Shown one piece after another: positions 25,871 to 37,262 of a stretch of DNA of 64,000 nt. A program made the translations under genes and the position numbers. Source of the stretch: Serilophus lunatus. Taxonomy: Eukaryota; Chordata; Aves; Passeriformes; Eurylaimidae. Positions within the stretch are counted from its first letter, which is position 1. Every line of letters begins with the position of its first letter. The stretch is taken from positions 709,653 to 773,652 of the forward strand of contig VXBA01004867.1 in assembly GCA_013399895.1 (NCBI GenBank), read 5' to 3'. A model generated the notes under the pieces. It made no database searches. It had not been told where the DNA came from and saw only the letters and a program-made list of their open reading frames with translations.

Positions 25871-26404
25871 GTGGATTTTGCTCTCAGTTCCACCTCTTGC
25901 TGGACAATCATCCCTACAACTTCCAGGATGGAGGATGAACTCATTTGCCATATCTGCAGTCCAGCTCTGACACAACGTACAGACACTCCTTGTGGACATA
26001 AGTTCTGTTTCACATGCCTTGAAAACTTCATGCAGATATATAACATTGTCCTGTGGATTGGAAAAAACTCTCTACAGCAGTGCCACAATTCCAGGCCTCT
26101 AGAACAAAACCTGTTGGATAATTGTCTTCAGTCCTTTTAAGGCAGAGTGCCAGCACACAATGCAGTGCTGTGAACTTGAAGCTCATCTGCAGATCAGGTG
26201 TCCTTATTTGAAACATGTATCTGAACTATAGCAGAAAAAGAATACTATTTCCAAAGGGAAGACAAAGGCATCCAAGGATACAGAGGTACCAAATGGAGGA
26301 TTCTTATCTGTGGCAAAAAGTCCTGCAACTGTGGTATTGCTAGGGACTGCGGAGCCTGGACCGGTTAATGCAGGTCTTGAGGAGACTAAAGACCTTCCTC
26401 AGAG
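25871..26404 (+). pseudogene. LNX-type RING/zinc-finger E3 ubiquitin ligase relic, frameshifted
   Basis: From an ATG at 25928 the sequence encodes MEDELICHICSPALTQRTDT and then PCGHKFCFTCLENFMQ. This is a RING finger with the Cys-x2-Cys, CxHxxCxxC spacing and context of LNX (ligand of Numb protein X) proteins. The match then changes frame: CPVDWKKLS (26047), SLQQCHNSRPLEQNLLD (26069, ends at TAA 26138), and CCELEAHLQIRCPYLKHV (26166), the TRAF-type zinc finger part, which ends at TAG 26229. The same frame continues after that stop with ATVVLLGTAEPGPVNAG, weakly like the LNX linker before its NPxY motif. Two frame changes and two stops make a functional product unlikely. PDZ domains are not seen, and a CR1 begins at about 26405. 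It could be a processed pseudogene or a dead exon. Family assignment is from memory of LNX1/LNX2. Confidence 0.7.
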
Positions 26405-26935
26405 AGTTCACCTCAAATCCTGTGTTCAGTTTTGGGCCTCTCATGACAAGAAAGACATTGAGGGGTGGAGGTTGTCCAGAGAAGGGACCAGAGCTGGGGA
26501 AGTGTCTGGAGAACAAGTCTTATGAGGAGCAGCTGAGGGAGTTGGGAGGGCTCAGCCTGGAAAAAAAAAGGCTCAGAAGGGACCTTATTGCTCTCTACAA
26601 CTCCCTGAAAGCAGTTTATGGTGAGGGGCAAGTTGGTCTCTTCTCCCACATAAAAGGAAACAGAACAAAAGGAAATGGCCTCAAGCTGTGCCAGGGGAGG
26701 TTTGGGTTGCAGATTACAGAAAATTTCGTCACTGGAAGGGTGGTCAGGCATTGGAACAGGCTGCTCAGGGCAACCACCTATCCCTGAAGGTATTTAAAAA
26801 GCATGGGGATGTGACACTTGGGAACATAGTGGTGGGCTTGGCAATGTAAGGTTTCTGTTTGGACTCGGTGATCTTAAAAGGTCTTTTCTAGCCTGTATGA
26901 TGCTGATTCTATCATTCTATCATCCTAGCATCTGG
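26405..26935 (+). mobile_element. CR1 LINE 3' region (about 530 bp)
   Basis: Sense CR1 text includes TGTGTTCAGTTTTGGGCCTC, TTATGAGGAGCAGCTGAGGG, GACCTTATTGCTCTCTACAA and GCATTGGAACAGGCTGCTCA. It terminates in a GATTCTATCATTCTATCATC tail. It includes the end of ORF2 and the 3' UTR, is truncated at the 5' side, and abuts the LNX-like relic. Confidence 0.93.
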
Positions 26936-27090
26936 CTAATGATAGGGACTGGAAATGATGATCTCAGCATTTATGTTTTATGGCTTTTGTTTGGAAGATG
27001 AAAGGAAATTGGAAAAAAGGTTGATGTTTCATTTTTCTGTTTCCAATTCCTATTCTACCCCCCCCAAATTATGCCACATAAGGGACCATT

Positions 27091-27215
27091 TTTAGACTGT
27101 ATGTTCTTCAGGGCAGGGACTCTGTTACTGTGTGTCTGTACAGAGTTTGGCACACTAGGGCTTGATCATCAACTGAGATTTCTGGATGCTACTTACTATA
27201 CATAATAAACAACAT
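27091..27215 (+). mobile_element. Ancient LINE/SINE-like 3' tail
   Basis: The sequence TTAGACTGTATGTTCTTCAG, GGGCAGGGACTCTGTTACTG and GTACAGAGTTTGGCACACTA, followed by an ATAATAAAC tail, resembles a widespread amniote interspersed repeat 3' end (CR1/L3- or MIR-like). It is diverged, and the family is uncertain. Confidence 0.5.
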
Positions 27216-30200
27216 TATGGACTGCCGAGCTTCAACACCACACTGTCTGTCCACACTTTGTAAGAAGGTTAATATTGCCACCTGTCCCCTTCCTGACAGA
27301 GTTACTGAAGCTGGTTTTTTTTTATTATTTCCCCAGATAAAACTACCTTATTGGAAAGTAGGGAAAAATGTCAGTCTGATATTTTGGGGGTGGGTGGGAG
27401 ATATTTCTGCTTTTTTTTTAAGAAAGCAGAAGTTGCTTCAAATCAACACTGCTTAGAAGCAGCCTCTACCATTTGAAATCATTGTTTGTAAGAGAAGCCC
27501 TCAGCTGGTCCCCTCCGTTGTCATCATGAAGAAAACACTGATGTTTCCTGATGTTTTGTGGCAGACAAGATTTGGCAATAATATTTGGAGGATTTTACTT
27601 CAACCTTTTTATTCCCCATTCTAATGCTGGTGACTTCTGGAGTGATCATAACCAAAAGGACAACCCCAGCTCTGAAAACGTCCTCCCTCAAGAGCCACCC
27701 AGCCTCTTGTCCCCAAATCCAGCCCTGAGCTCACACAGCCATGTCTGTGACACTTAACACTTCATTCTTTTGGAAAAGTATTCATTAGTCATGACTGATG
27801 TTTTAGAGGAATTAACTGGCCTCTCACTCTTCCCCCGAAACACCATCTCCCTCCCCATATCCTGCTCAGCCCTACCACGCTGCCGCCACCCCTCAGCCTT
27901 GAAGCTCCCCTATAATCTCCCCCAACCATACAATTTACCAAGGCAAGAAGGAAAGGGAGCAGTGCTGCTAATGGAAAAAGCTCCCTGCCACCCATTAAAC
28001 ACCTCAAGATCGTCCTAACCCATGAGGCATTGTAGGAGGCTGCCTGAGGATGGCCAGCTGCCCCCAAAGGCTTCTCCACCTCTCTGCCTTCACGTACATG
28101 CACTTCATCAAACTTGTAGGAGGATGTGTCCCCACCATCATCTAATCTCATTCACATCATGAAGGACAGCTGAGCCACCTCTTAGAGGCCACTTGCCTTT
28201 TATGTCATCTCCTCTCCTTAATTTTTTTAGGGGGGGGCTTGTTTTCTGGATTTCCTGACACATGAGGCCTCCTGTCACCCACTGTCACCCAACCCAGGAC
28301 TGTTCCTCCTGTGCACACACAGAGCAGGGCCATGACTGTCCCCCATCGCCATGGAAGCCATTTTGTCCCCCTTTCCTGCCCCAGTTTGGAATGCCAATGG
28401 AGGCATTGCTATTTGTTGCTGAAGCGCAGGGAAGGAAGGTGCTGTTTGCAAGGATGGTCAGTGCTGGAGTGCCCTGGAATAAAGTCCCCTGGCTTGGGGA
28501 GAAGTGCCTGGCAGGCAGAATTCACACCAGCCCACAAAAGGAGCACCTCCCGCTGTTCTCTGGCACACCATGTATTCCCTCCAAGCTTTGACAGCTCCCA
28601 AAATGTTAAAAACATGAGGTGGTGAAGGATAGGGGGGGAGAGAGGAGAAAGTTATATTAAGTCGTTACTTTTTATATTTCTAAAATACATTCATTATAAT
28701 TTGTCTTCCTCTTAATGCCTCAGATTTATAGGCCTTGGGGGAGACTGAATTTAAGGAGAATGAGCATGGCCAAAAATGTTTCAATCTGTGCACCACAGGG
28801 CAAGCAGGGGGACATAAACATTCCTGCCCACTGCTCCCATCAGACTGGGTGAGGAAACACAGATACCCAGGAAAAGTGCCTTATTGCCTACAGACTTTCT
28901 ATAAAGAAGTGTGTTTGGGAAAAAAAAGGGATTTTTGTTTTTAAGGATTGTGCAAGAGAACATTGACTCTATTTTCTGTCAGAGGAATCTTGGGTCTTTC
29001 AGGTTGGTTTTTTGGTTGTTGCTGTTTCTGATCCTTTATGTTGCTGCCTGGCACGATTTTACTTCTTTCTCTCTGTTTTTTCCCCTTCTCCCCACTTCTT
29101 CCAAAACAGTAAATAATAGAGTCCAGGCCCTATCTATGCCAACTACACTTCTGGCACCATCTGAGTGCATATGACAATAACAACAATACAGGATGGAAGA
29201 GATCAACTGAAGCCTTAATAGTGCCTATAAGCAGGTCGGCATAGCAACATCTCTAGAGAGAGCTCTCCATGGGGTCATTTCTATTCACTTTAAAGCCACT
29301 TGGGCTGCTGAAGTGGTACAAAAGGGACTCAGAAAAGCTGTTAATTAGGATTAGCAGCTACATGAACATCACGCCACAGTCCTCTAAGCTGAGCCATTTA
29401 TCTGAGAGAGCTCAGGCCTCTTGGTCACCTTTTGAACAAGGCACAGGATACCACATGTCAAGGCAGACAACTTTGAAATCAGATGGCAGAGCCACCTGGT
29501 CATCTATAAGAAAAGGTTCCTACCCTGGCTGCTGAATGCCACTTGCTGCACCTCTCCTGTGATCAGACCACCCTTTGCTGCACTCGAGTGGTTGGAAGGT
29601 CTGAAATGCACTAGCCAGCTGTACAGGAGCAGGGGTGAAGACCAAGTTAACATGGTATGAAATCCACAGGGACTCCACTGATGGCCCTGGTTAAAGTTTT
29701 TGGATGATACATATGCCATAACATGCCTGAACAAGCCCTAGGGAAGCAACCCCTGTGGACAGGAGATGGCAGCCAAGGATGTTTGCATGCTCTTTTAAGG
29801 CCAGACACAGACTCTGAGAAAAACCAGGTAAGGACTTCCCCAGCTTCTAGGATACGACTTTTATTCTATTGCCATAAACTTCCTGCCCTTCATCAGTCTG
29901 CTGTATGAAAGGCCCGAGGAAGGTGATAAGTCCATAATAATGAAATATCTTTGAAGCAGTTTTTATCACACACATGTGCATAACAGGCTGAAAGGAAAGA
30001 TTGAGTCATTGCCAGGCTTCCATTGGGCTGATTTGCATCTCTCAAGTGTTACTGGCCCTGACAAACCTCCTAAGGCAACATGACACCTTCTCTTTTCAAA
30101 TGTATGGTGAAGCACAGATGTCCCACTCACATTATTCTGCTTCTCTTGGTGTTTTCATCTCCTCAGGATAAAACACTACCTGAATCAGAACTGAGCTGAA

Positions 30201-30849
30201 GGCAAAGCTTCCCATCTGGGACTGAAGTACTAGCTTCCTTGTATGCATCACTCTTCCAGAAATACATTAGGTCTGGTCAAAGAAATATCCATGGCAGCAA
30301 TTCAGTCCTTCACACTACAATCTGTTTTTCAAGATCATGCAGTTGAGGACTGCTGGCAGCCATACTCTTAGCTGTGCCCATCACAAAGGGAAAAGTCCTT
30401 TTCCATATTGACAGCTGGATGAGGTTCAGGCAGATCTGAAATACATTTTAAGGCAGAATAGGGCCTGTACTCTTCTCCCATTTTAGCCACAGAAACTCCT
30501 GGTAGCCTCAAAGAATATACATGGCAGCAGAAACTCACTGGGCCAAAAAACCAGAAATCCCTACCTGAGAGCCTGCATCTTGAAGTTGGTAAGTACCTGC
30601 TGTGGTCCTTGTCATGAGGATATTCTATTGCTTCTCTCCAGGAAACATCCTTTACCAATCCTTCTATCACAGAGCTTCAGCCAGCATCCAACAGAGATCA
30701 GGGAAAGAAGTCAAGACAATGTGTGAGAAAGAAAAAGCTATAGTAAGAATTCAGTAAGCTAGAACTATCACACCTCAATATAACATGTACAATGCTAGAT
30801 GACTGAATCTCTGAATAAGACCATATGTTGGTGCTTTGGCCAAACAGGT
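27216..30849. other. Intergenic, nothing recognised
   Basis: About 3.6 kb with short open frames only. I found no domain, no paired splice sites with coding sequence, and no recognised repeat. Confidence 0.55.
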
Positions 30850-31130
30850 AGAATCATAGAACTGAAGAAGAGTTGGGTTGGAAGAGACCTTTAAAGCCCT
30901 TCTATTTCAACTCCCTGCAAGTAACAGGGACATCTTCAACTAGATCAGGTTGCTGAGAGCCCTGTCTAGCCTGACCTTGAAGGTTTCCAGGGAAAGGGTT
31001 TCTACATGAATCTATCATCTTTTAGTTCAAAACCACTACCCTCTGTCCTGTTCTAGTACAAAAAGCAAAGGAGTTGCACAACTCCTGTGGAACCATCTCA
31101 GTGTCCCTCTATGTCCCCTCTGCCCAACAC
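30850..31130 (-). mobile_element. CR1 LINE 3' end, antisense
   Basis: On the plus strand it begins AGAATCATAGAACTGAAG, then GAGTTGGGTTGGAAGAGACC and CTGACCTTGAAGGTTTCCAG, through CATCTCAGTGTCCCTCTATG. It is the reverse complement of an avian CR1 3' end, about 280 bp. Confidence 0.88.
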
Positions 31131-34100
31131 CACTGGGATATTAAAAGCTAACAGCTGAGTGGAGAAGCATGCCGAGCTCATTCAGGCATTTCTCATTAGT
31201 TTCCCAAGATTTCCCAATATTCTGCTACTCAATTTCTGCAGAAAATTAGAGATGAGAGAAAAGCATCTCTCCCTAAGCCATCCAGAGAACACAAAGTGAC
31301 AAAGCAAATCATAACAGGCAGGGAAACTTCTTGTGAGTCATGGTCTTTCCTCCTTCTCCTCTCCCTTTGCAGCACTGCAGATAGCCCCAGGATTGTTCCA
31401 GGAGGCCTGGAACCAGGAGGTACCTATTCCTGCTGCAGGCACGGATCACTTCAATCCAGAGGAGAAAGGAGGATTTTTAAGCACGGCAAGATTTTTGCTC
31501 TGATTTCGCCTAAGTAAAGGAATAAAACAGAAATTGCATTTTTTTTAATCTTTCTACTTTAGGCACCTTATACATGCTTTTCTGAGATTGATGGCCCAGA
31601 TATGCCAAATGCATGAAATAAAATAGCTGTCCCTTTCCCAAGAGACTCACCATCATTCCCAGTAAGATCCCAAAGAAGTACACCAAACCTACAACCAAAC
31701 AAAATAAACCAAACAAGGGGATTCATCAAAGACAACACAAAAGCAGTTGTGACCAGTGCAAAACAATCCAGGGTGGCAACGTACATAAGAAGTCAAATGA
31801 AAAGAAAATGGTCTCACATCTGTAGAACAGAGAACATGGTTTTTTCAGATCTTGAAGTCCATGTGTCCATTTCACATGCATGTCCATTTCCAAGCATTTT
31901 CAATTGCATTGATTTTGCTGTATCCTACCACATATTTCTAACTATGGCTTGATCATGAACTTTCGCTGCTCAAGAAGGAAGATAAAAACTTGCTCTAGGC
32001 TGATGTGTTTTAAAGAGCCATTTCTGATTTCTTTGGCCAAATACATTTGTCCTTGAGATAAGTTTTATTTGATCTGCATTGATATTCACAAAGTAACCCA
32101 CTTTTCCCTGGCTGAAGAGACTGAAATGTTTGCTACAGAGACTTCAGTTAAGCCATTAATAAATGTTGCTGGGTTTAGGGGTTGTAGGGTCACCATTCCA
32201 TGTAGACTATAGGTATCCAACATTTCTACGGTGTTCAGGACCTGAATTGAAATTCAATACCAGTCTATGTGTATATATTAGGGGGAAACTTGGCAGGTTG
32301 AAACATAGTTCAGCATATTTTTAACGTGGTTTTCTCACTGTGTTCTTTATCTCCCAGGAAACCTCTGAATTTGGTTTAAGGGGAGATCCAAGTAGGACCA
32401 GCATACCTAATCTTGAGGAAACTCTGCTTTTTCACTTCCATTTGGTGTACAGAGATTTCAGGCTCATGTAAAGGAGTTACTTGTTGGCTCCTACAGCTCC
32501 CCCAGCTATTACAGCCCTTGATCTTCAGGAATCAGAACCCAGCACATTTTATATTGGAATAATTTCAGCAGTAGGTCCATATGTTGGCTTTCCTACATCA
32601 TTATTGGACTCAACACCATGAGCCTCTACAGCCATAAAAAGCAAGACCATCAAGTACTGTAATTTCTAAAGCTGAACTAGAGGCATAAAGTTCTACTACA
32701 TGACACAAAGATGCATAATCAAGTTTTCATCATCTTACAGAATCACAGCTCACAACACACTACACATTGAACCCTCTCCATTAGCTAAAGCAATAGAAAT
32801 ATCTAGTTTGGAATTCTTGGGATTCAGAAGTACAGGAAACTGAGTCCACATAGGCCATCCCACTTGTGAAAAGACGGAAAACAAGCAGTGAGGTCCAGGC
32901 ATGACACTCAGAAAGGGAACTCCATGAACTCAGCTGGTCTCTACTGTCTGCCACCTTTTTTCTGCTCTGTGATTCATTAAATTTAGGCTACTGCCCTTGC
33001 AAGCAGGAAATCTATATTAAGTGACATGAAGGAACCATCAAAAGACACAGGAGGTTGCTTACCCTTTTTGTTCCCTAAGACACATGCATGCACAATTTTT
33101 GACACCAACTACTCCTTGCAGTAACATTTTTCACCTGCTGATTGTCCCAATTCCTCTTTAGGGAAGAGTTTGTCTCAGTGATTCTTGAAAACATCAAGTA
33201 AGGAGGAAAGACCTGTAGTGCTGTGTGTGATGTTTGTTCAGGCTGAGGTTCTGGAGTGTAAGGGCTGGCTTTTACCATCAGAGATAATTAGCATTTTAGC
33301 AGAGATCCAAGCTTTCCAGAAACAAGTGTCCCAAGGGAGCAGAAAGGCATTTGGGTGACACATGCATTTACAGGAAAAAGAAAAGCAGAATATCAGTTCA
33401 GGAGAAGTTTTGCTCAAAAAGGAAGGTGAAGGCAGGTAAGTCACCTGCTCTCACATGTAGTTCATGACTTTGTGTGAAGCAAGCACAGGGAAAAAAAAAA
33501 TCCAAAAATAAAGCAGATTTTCAGTCACCTAGAAATGTATGAGAACAGAGACAATCTCTCATTGTGATCAGATTCTAGAGCAAAAGCCAGAGCTCTCCTC
33601 AGAATATCAGGTTCTTTGTTGGCTGCTTAAAACAGACTCTGTGATGATAAAGAATAAGGACCTCACTTTCAAGCAATTAAAAAGCCTACTGACCCCAAGC
33701 CACCCATAGCAGACCCAATAATATCTCCCAGACCCAACCTGGCTAGAATAAGTGGCTCCTACACAGTCCCATTGCATGGAGGAAGCTGAAAATTGTTCCA
33801 GATACCTCGTGTACCAGGGAGCAGGTCTCCTTTCCCTGCAGTCCTTCTGCCCATCTACACTGAGGTCCAGGGAATGATCTTATACTTTTACTGCATTCAG
33901 ACATCCTGCTATAGACAGCTCCTAAAGGGCCTAAATTGAAGAGAAAGTAACTAGACTGAGGCATTGAGATCCCATGTTAGGCAGCCCAAGAATAGCACTG
34001 GCCCCTTCTTTCATACTAACAGCTTCCAGCTTCTCCAGGACAGTCAGGACAGAGTTTTTCCCCTGCCCTGAGATGGGAAAGAGCCCATAGCAGGACCTGC

Positions 34101-36799
34101 TCCATGCCTGCCTCCTCATTTTAGGGACTGCTTATTGTAAGAGCAGATTATTATACTGCAAAATTCTTTTTAGCCATAACTGGAAAAAGTAATCAAAGCA
34201 AATGCAACAGCTCAGAAGGAATCAGAGTAGGATTAGACATTTATATGAATAAGAATAGCTTCTGTGCTTTGACTTGCTGTGATAAAAATAATAAGAACCT
34301 TCGTTTTCATGCTCCAGGGCAGAAACCTGATCACTGAACAAGGTGTTAGAACTAAGCCTCATCTGCCAACAGTAGTCCCTGACTGTCCCGGCCACAGCAC
34401 AGGATTGGGTGATGTCTAGTAGCCATTGCTAGAAAGCCATTGCTGGAAGGCCATGGGCTTATTTGGGATCTGCTGAAGCCAGGAAGGAGTGAGATGGGTT
34501 GTGGTTTATCAGACATAAACAAAATAAGCCCATCACTCCCTTTTCTCATTGCATTTCCTTGCTAAATCTTAGTCCCTGACACATCAAGATCACTGACTGT
34601 GTACTGGTTTCCAGAGATCTCCTCACCTTCTTTGGTTTGTTTCTCTGCAGAGATGGACCACTGCCACCCCTTGCCTCCTCTACCCCCAACAAGATGAGCC
34701 TTTAAGCGATAATAGCCTTAGCCACAGATGATTAATAAACTGGCTTGAGACTGCTGATCTCCTTGGACCATTAAACCTTTCCCCAGCAACTAGTCATTAA
34801 TCCCCCCAAAAGTCTTCCTAGATGAGGTTGTTGTTAACCCCATCAATCCTTTTTAAGGGCTCAATTTGCAGCAGAAAGGAGCAGGGAAGGGGGGGACAGT
34901 CTGCATTTGTCAGGCAGTGCCATCTGTTCCCCTGGGTTGCAGACAGCTAAGCCAGCCCCTGAATGGCAGAGTTTAGCACTTCCATCCAGGTGAGGACTGT
35001 CCCTGTGCAGCACAGACCATCCACCAAAGATCAGGATAGCACTGCACCAGACAGCTGGGGTATTAAGGAAGACCAGGAGCAAAAGCCAACATTTGTTTCC
35101 TTAATTGCAATGCCTTTGGCTGGGGCCAGAAGGCACCTGCACATGCAGTTACCATTGGAATACCTGCCAATATCTGCAGAGATGCTTTCAAAAAACAGGT
35201 CTAGGACATGAAGTACCCAGAGCATTGCTACCTAGAGACATGAGCAAGTTCCTTTGTCTTCTCAGCTTCTCTTTCTAATTCAGAGAACTGAATTTGCCTT
35301 AATGTTGACTCTGGAAAGTGGAATTTTAGTCACCCAGTCCATAATCCCATTCCCTCCCCCCCACCTCCTTTCAGCCTCTTCCCCCATTGTCAGCACACTG
35401 GCCCTGATTATCTGTCCTTAGCTCTTCCAGGATAACCTTAAATCTTGTTACCTTGAGTCATGCTTAGAGGCTTGGAAGAAGGATGGTGTCAGCAGAGGTG
35501 TCGAGCTGTCCCTGCCACTGATGGTGTCAGCATGGAAATCGCATCTGCAAAACCACAGTCCAGTGTTTCTGGATTTTAACCTAAAAGCTCACAGCTATTT
35601 TTTCCCTTCCCTGCCTCTGAAAAGTTGCAGCTTTTGGAGTCTGGATGTTATGTCCATGTGAGGCTTTTAAATGAATGAGTAGAGCATGTTTAAAAACAGG
35701 TTTTTTATATATAAGGCCGTTAAGCCTGTCAGCTGGAACAGAGCTACGTTTGTAGGTCCACACAGAGCAAACTGCACCATTCTGGTCTGTTCTATTGGAT
35801 ATTCCACTGCTGTTAATGGTCTGCTGGAGTGGTCATAGGAAGGGAGTGAGTGATGGTACACCACTTACAGTACAGACAACAGTTTTGTTCTGCTGATGGT
35901 TGTGTGAAGGTGTATCTTGACTTAACCATGATGTCCAAAAGGGGCAATGAGAGGGCAAAGCCCTGGCACTAGCACAGCTTAGAAGATGACATCTGCATCC
36001 TTGGTCAAAAAGCTGGTCACTGCTATGTTCTCGATTGGACTTCCCATGTGTCTATGCCAGCATTGCTTTGTGTCTCTGTGCCTCAGTTGCCAGTTTTAAT
36101 TAGTAAATGACCATGTCAGTTCTGTCAGTGTAAGACTTCTTACATCATGAAACATGTCATCATTAACAAGCAGAACATCTACACACTCTCATCAGAGGTC
36201 CTGGTACTTCTTCACTACCAGCACAGCCCATGACTTGCATGAGTGCATCACCAGATTAACATGAACATGAGTTTTGAGAAATCATTTTGACTTTGTCAAT
36301 GGCTTGGCTGGAGATGAGCACACCAAGTATAGCCAGCAACAGCTGGACTCCACAGGGAGTGGGGAAAAAGGAAGCCAGCCACACACACATGCAAAAATCA
36401 TCAGTCAGGCTTCTTTTAAATGATTAATGCAGTGCACAGTGAAAGGCTTTTCAGCTCTCAAATCTTCACAGGATTATATAAACCTTAACTCATTCCAGCT
36501 ACCAAGGACCTGTGTTTGTTTGCGGGCATTAGCAGATGCTGTGGTGTTACAATTAGAGCAGAGAATGAGGAGTCCCATGGGGAAACAGAGGAAACCCCAA
36601 ATTGCTCAAGTCATTTAAACATTCAGGGAGAAAAAACACTGCAGAGAGGTTCTGGAGTGAGCAGTGCTCGAGGGAAGGAGGGGTTATAGCCACCATTAAA
36701 GTTGTTCCTGCTCTCTTGGGTCCGTACAATTAATTATAGTTATTAATTCTTTAGGATGCTACAGTAATAATTAGTGTAATAATCATCTCAGCCACTGAA
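31131..36799. other. Intergenic, nothing recognised
   Basis: About 5.7 kb without an open frame above 85 codons that I can assign. There is no recognised repeat. An AT-rich stretch at 36730-36790 with repeated TAATTA/ATTAAT words could bind homeodomain factors, but nothing confirms this. Confidence 0.5.
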
Positions 36800-37262
36800 A
36801 TCACAGAATCCCAGAATGATTTGGGCTAGAATAGACCTTGGAGATAATCTAGTCTAATCCCCCTGCCACGTGCAGGGACACCTTCCGCTGTCCCAAGTTG
36901 CTCCAAATGCCATCCAACCCAGCCTTGGACACTTCTGGGGATGGGGCAGCTACAGCTTCTCTGGGCAGCCTGTGCCAGGGCCTTCCCACCCTTGCAGGGA
37001 AGAATTTCTTCATAAGTTTAATCTTAGCCTGCCCTGCCAGTTTAAAGCCATTATCCCTTGTCCTATACTCAATGCCCTTGTTACAAGTGCCCCTCCAGCT
37101 CTCTTGGAGCCCCTTTAGGCACTGGAAAGGGCCCTAAGGTCTCCCTGGAGCCTTCCCTTCTCCAGCAACCTCAACTCCCTAAGCCTGTCTTCATAGCAGA
37201 GATGCTCCAGCACTCTGATCACCTTCATGACCTTCTCTGGATTTACTCTAACAGAAAATAGC
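36800..37262 (-). mobile_element. CR1 LINE 3' end, antisense (about 460 bp)
   Basis: Plus-strand text ATCACAGAATCCCAGAATG, GGGACACCTTCCGCTGTCCC, CATCCAACCCAGCCTTGGAC, CTTCTCTGGGCAGCCTGTGC and TTCTCCAGCAACCTCAACTC is the reverse complement of a CR1 3' region including the end of ORF2. It is one of the longer copies here and only moderately diverged. Confidence 0.93.

Noticed and set aside
25871..26140. RING-finger frame as an intact small gene
   Set aside because: The frame loses homology at about 26045, and the expected continuation is in other frames with stops. It is better explained as a pseudogene.
26368..26787. 139-codon plus-strand open frame
   Set aside because: It is a translation of CR1 3' sequence and not a host gene.
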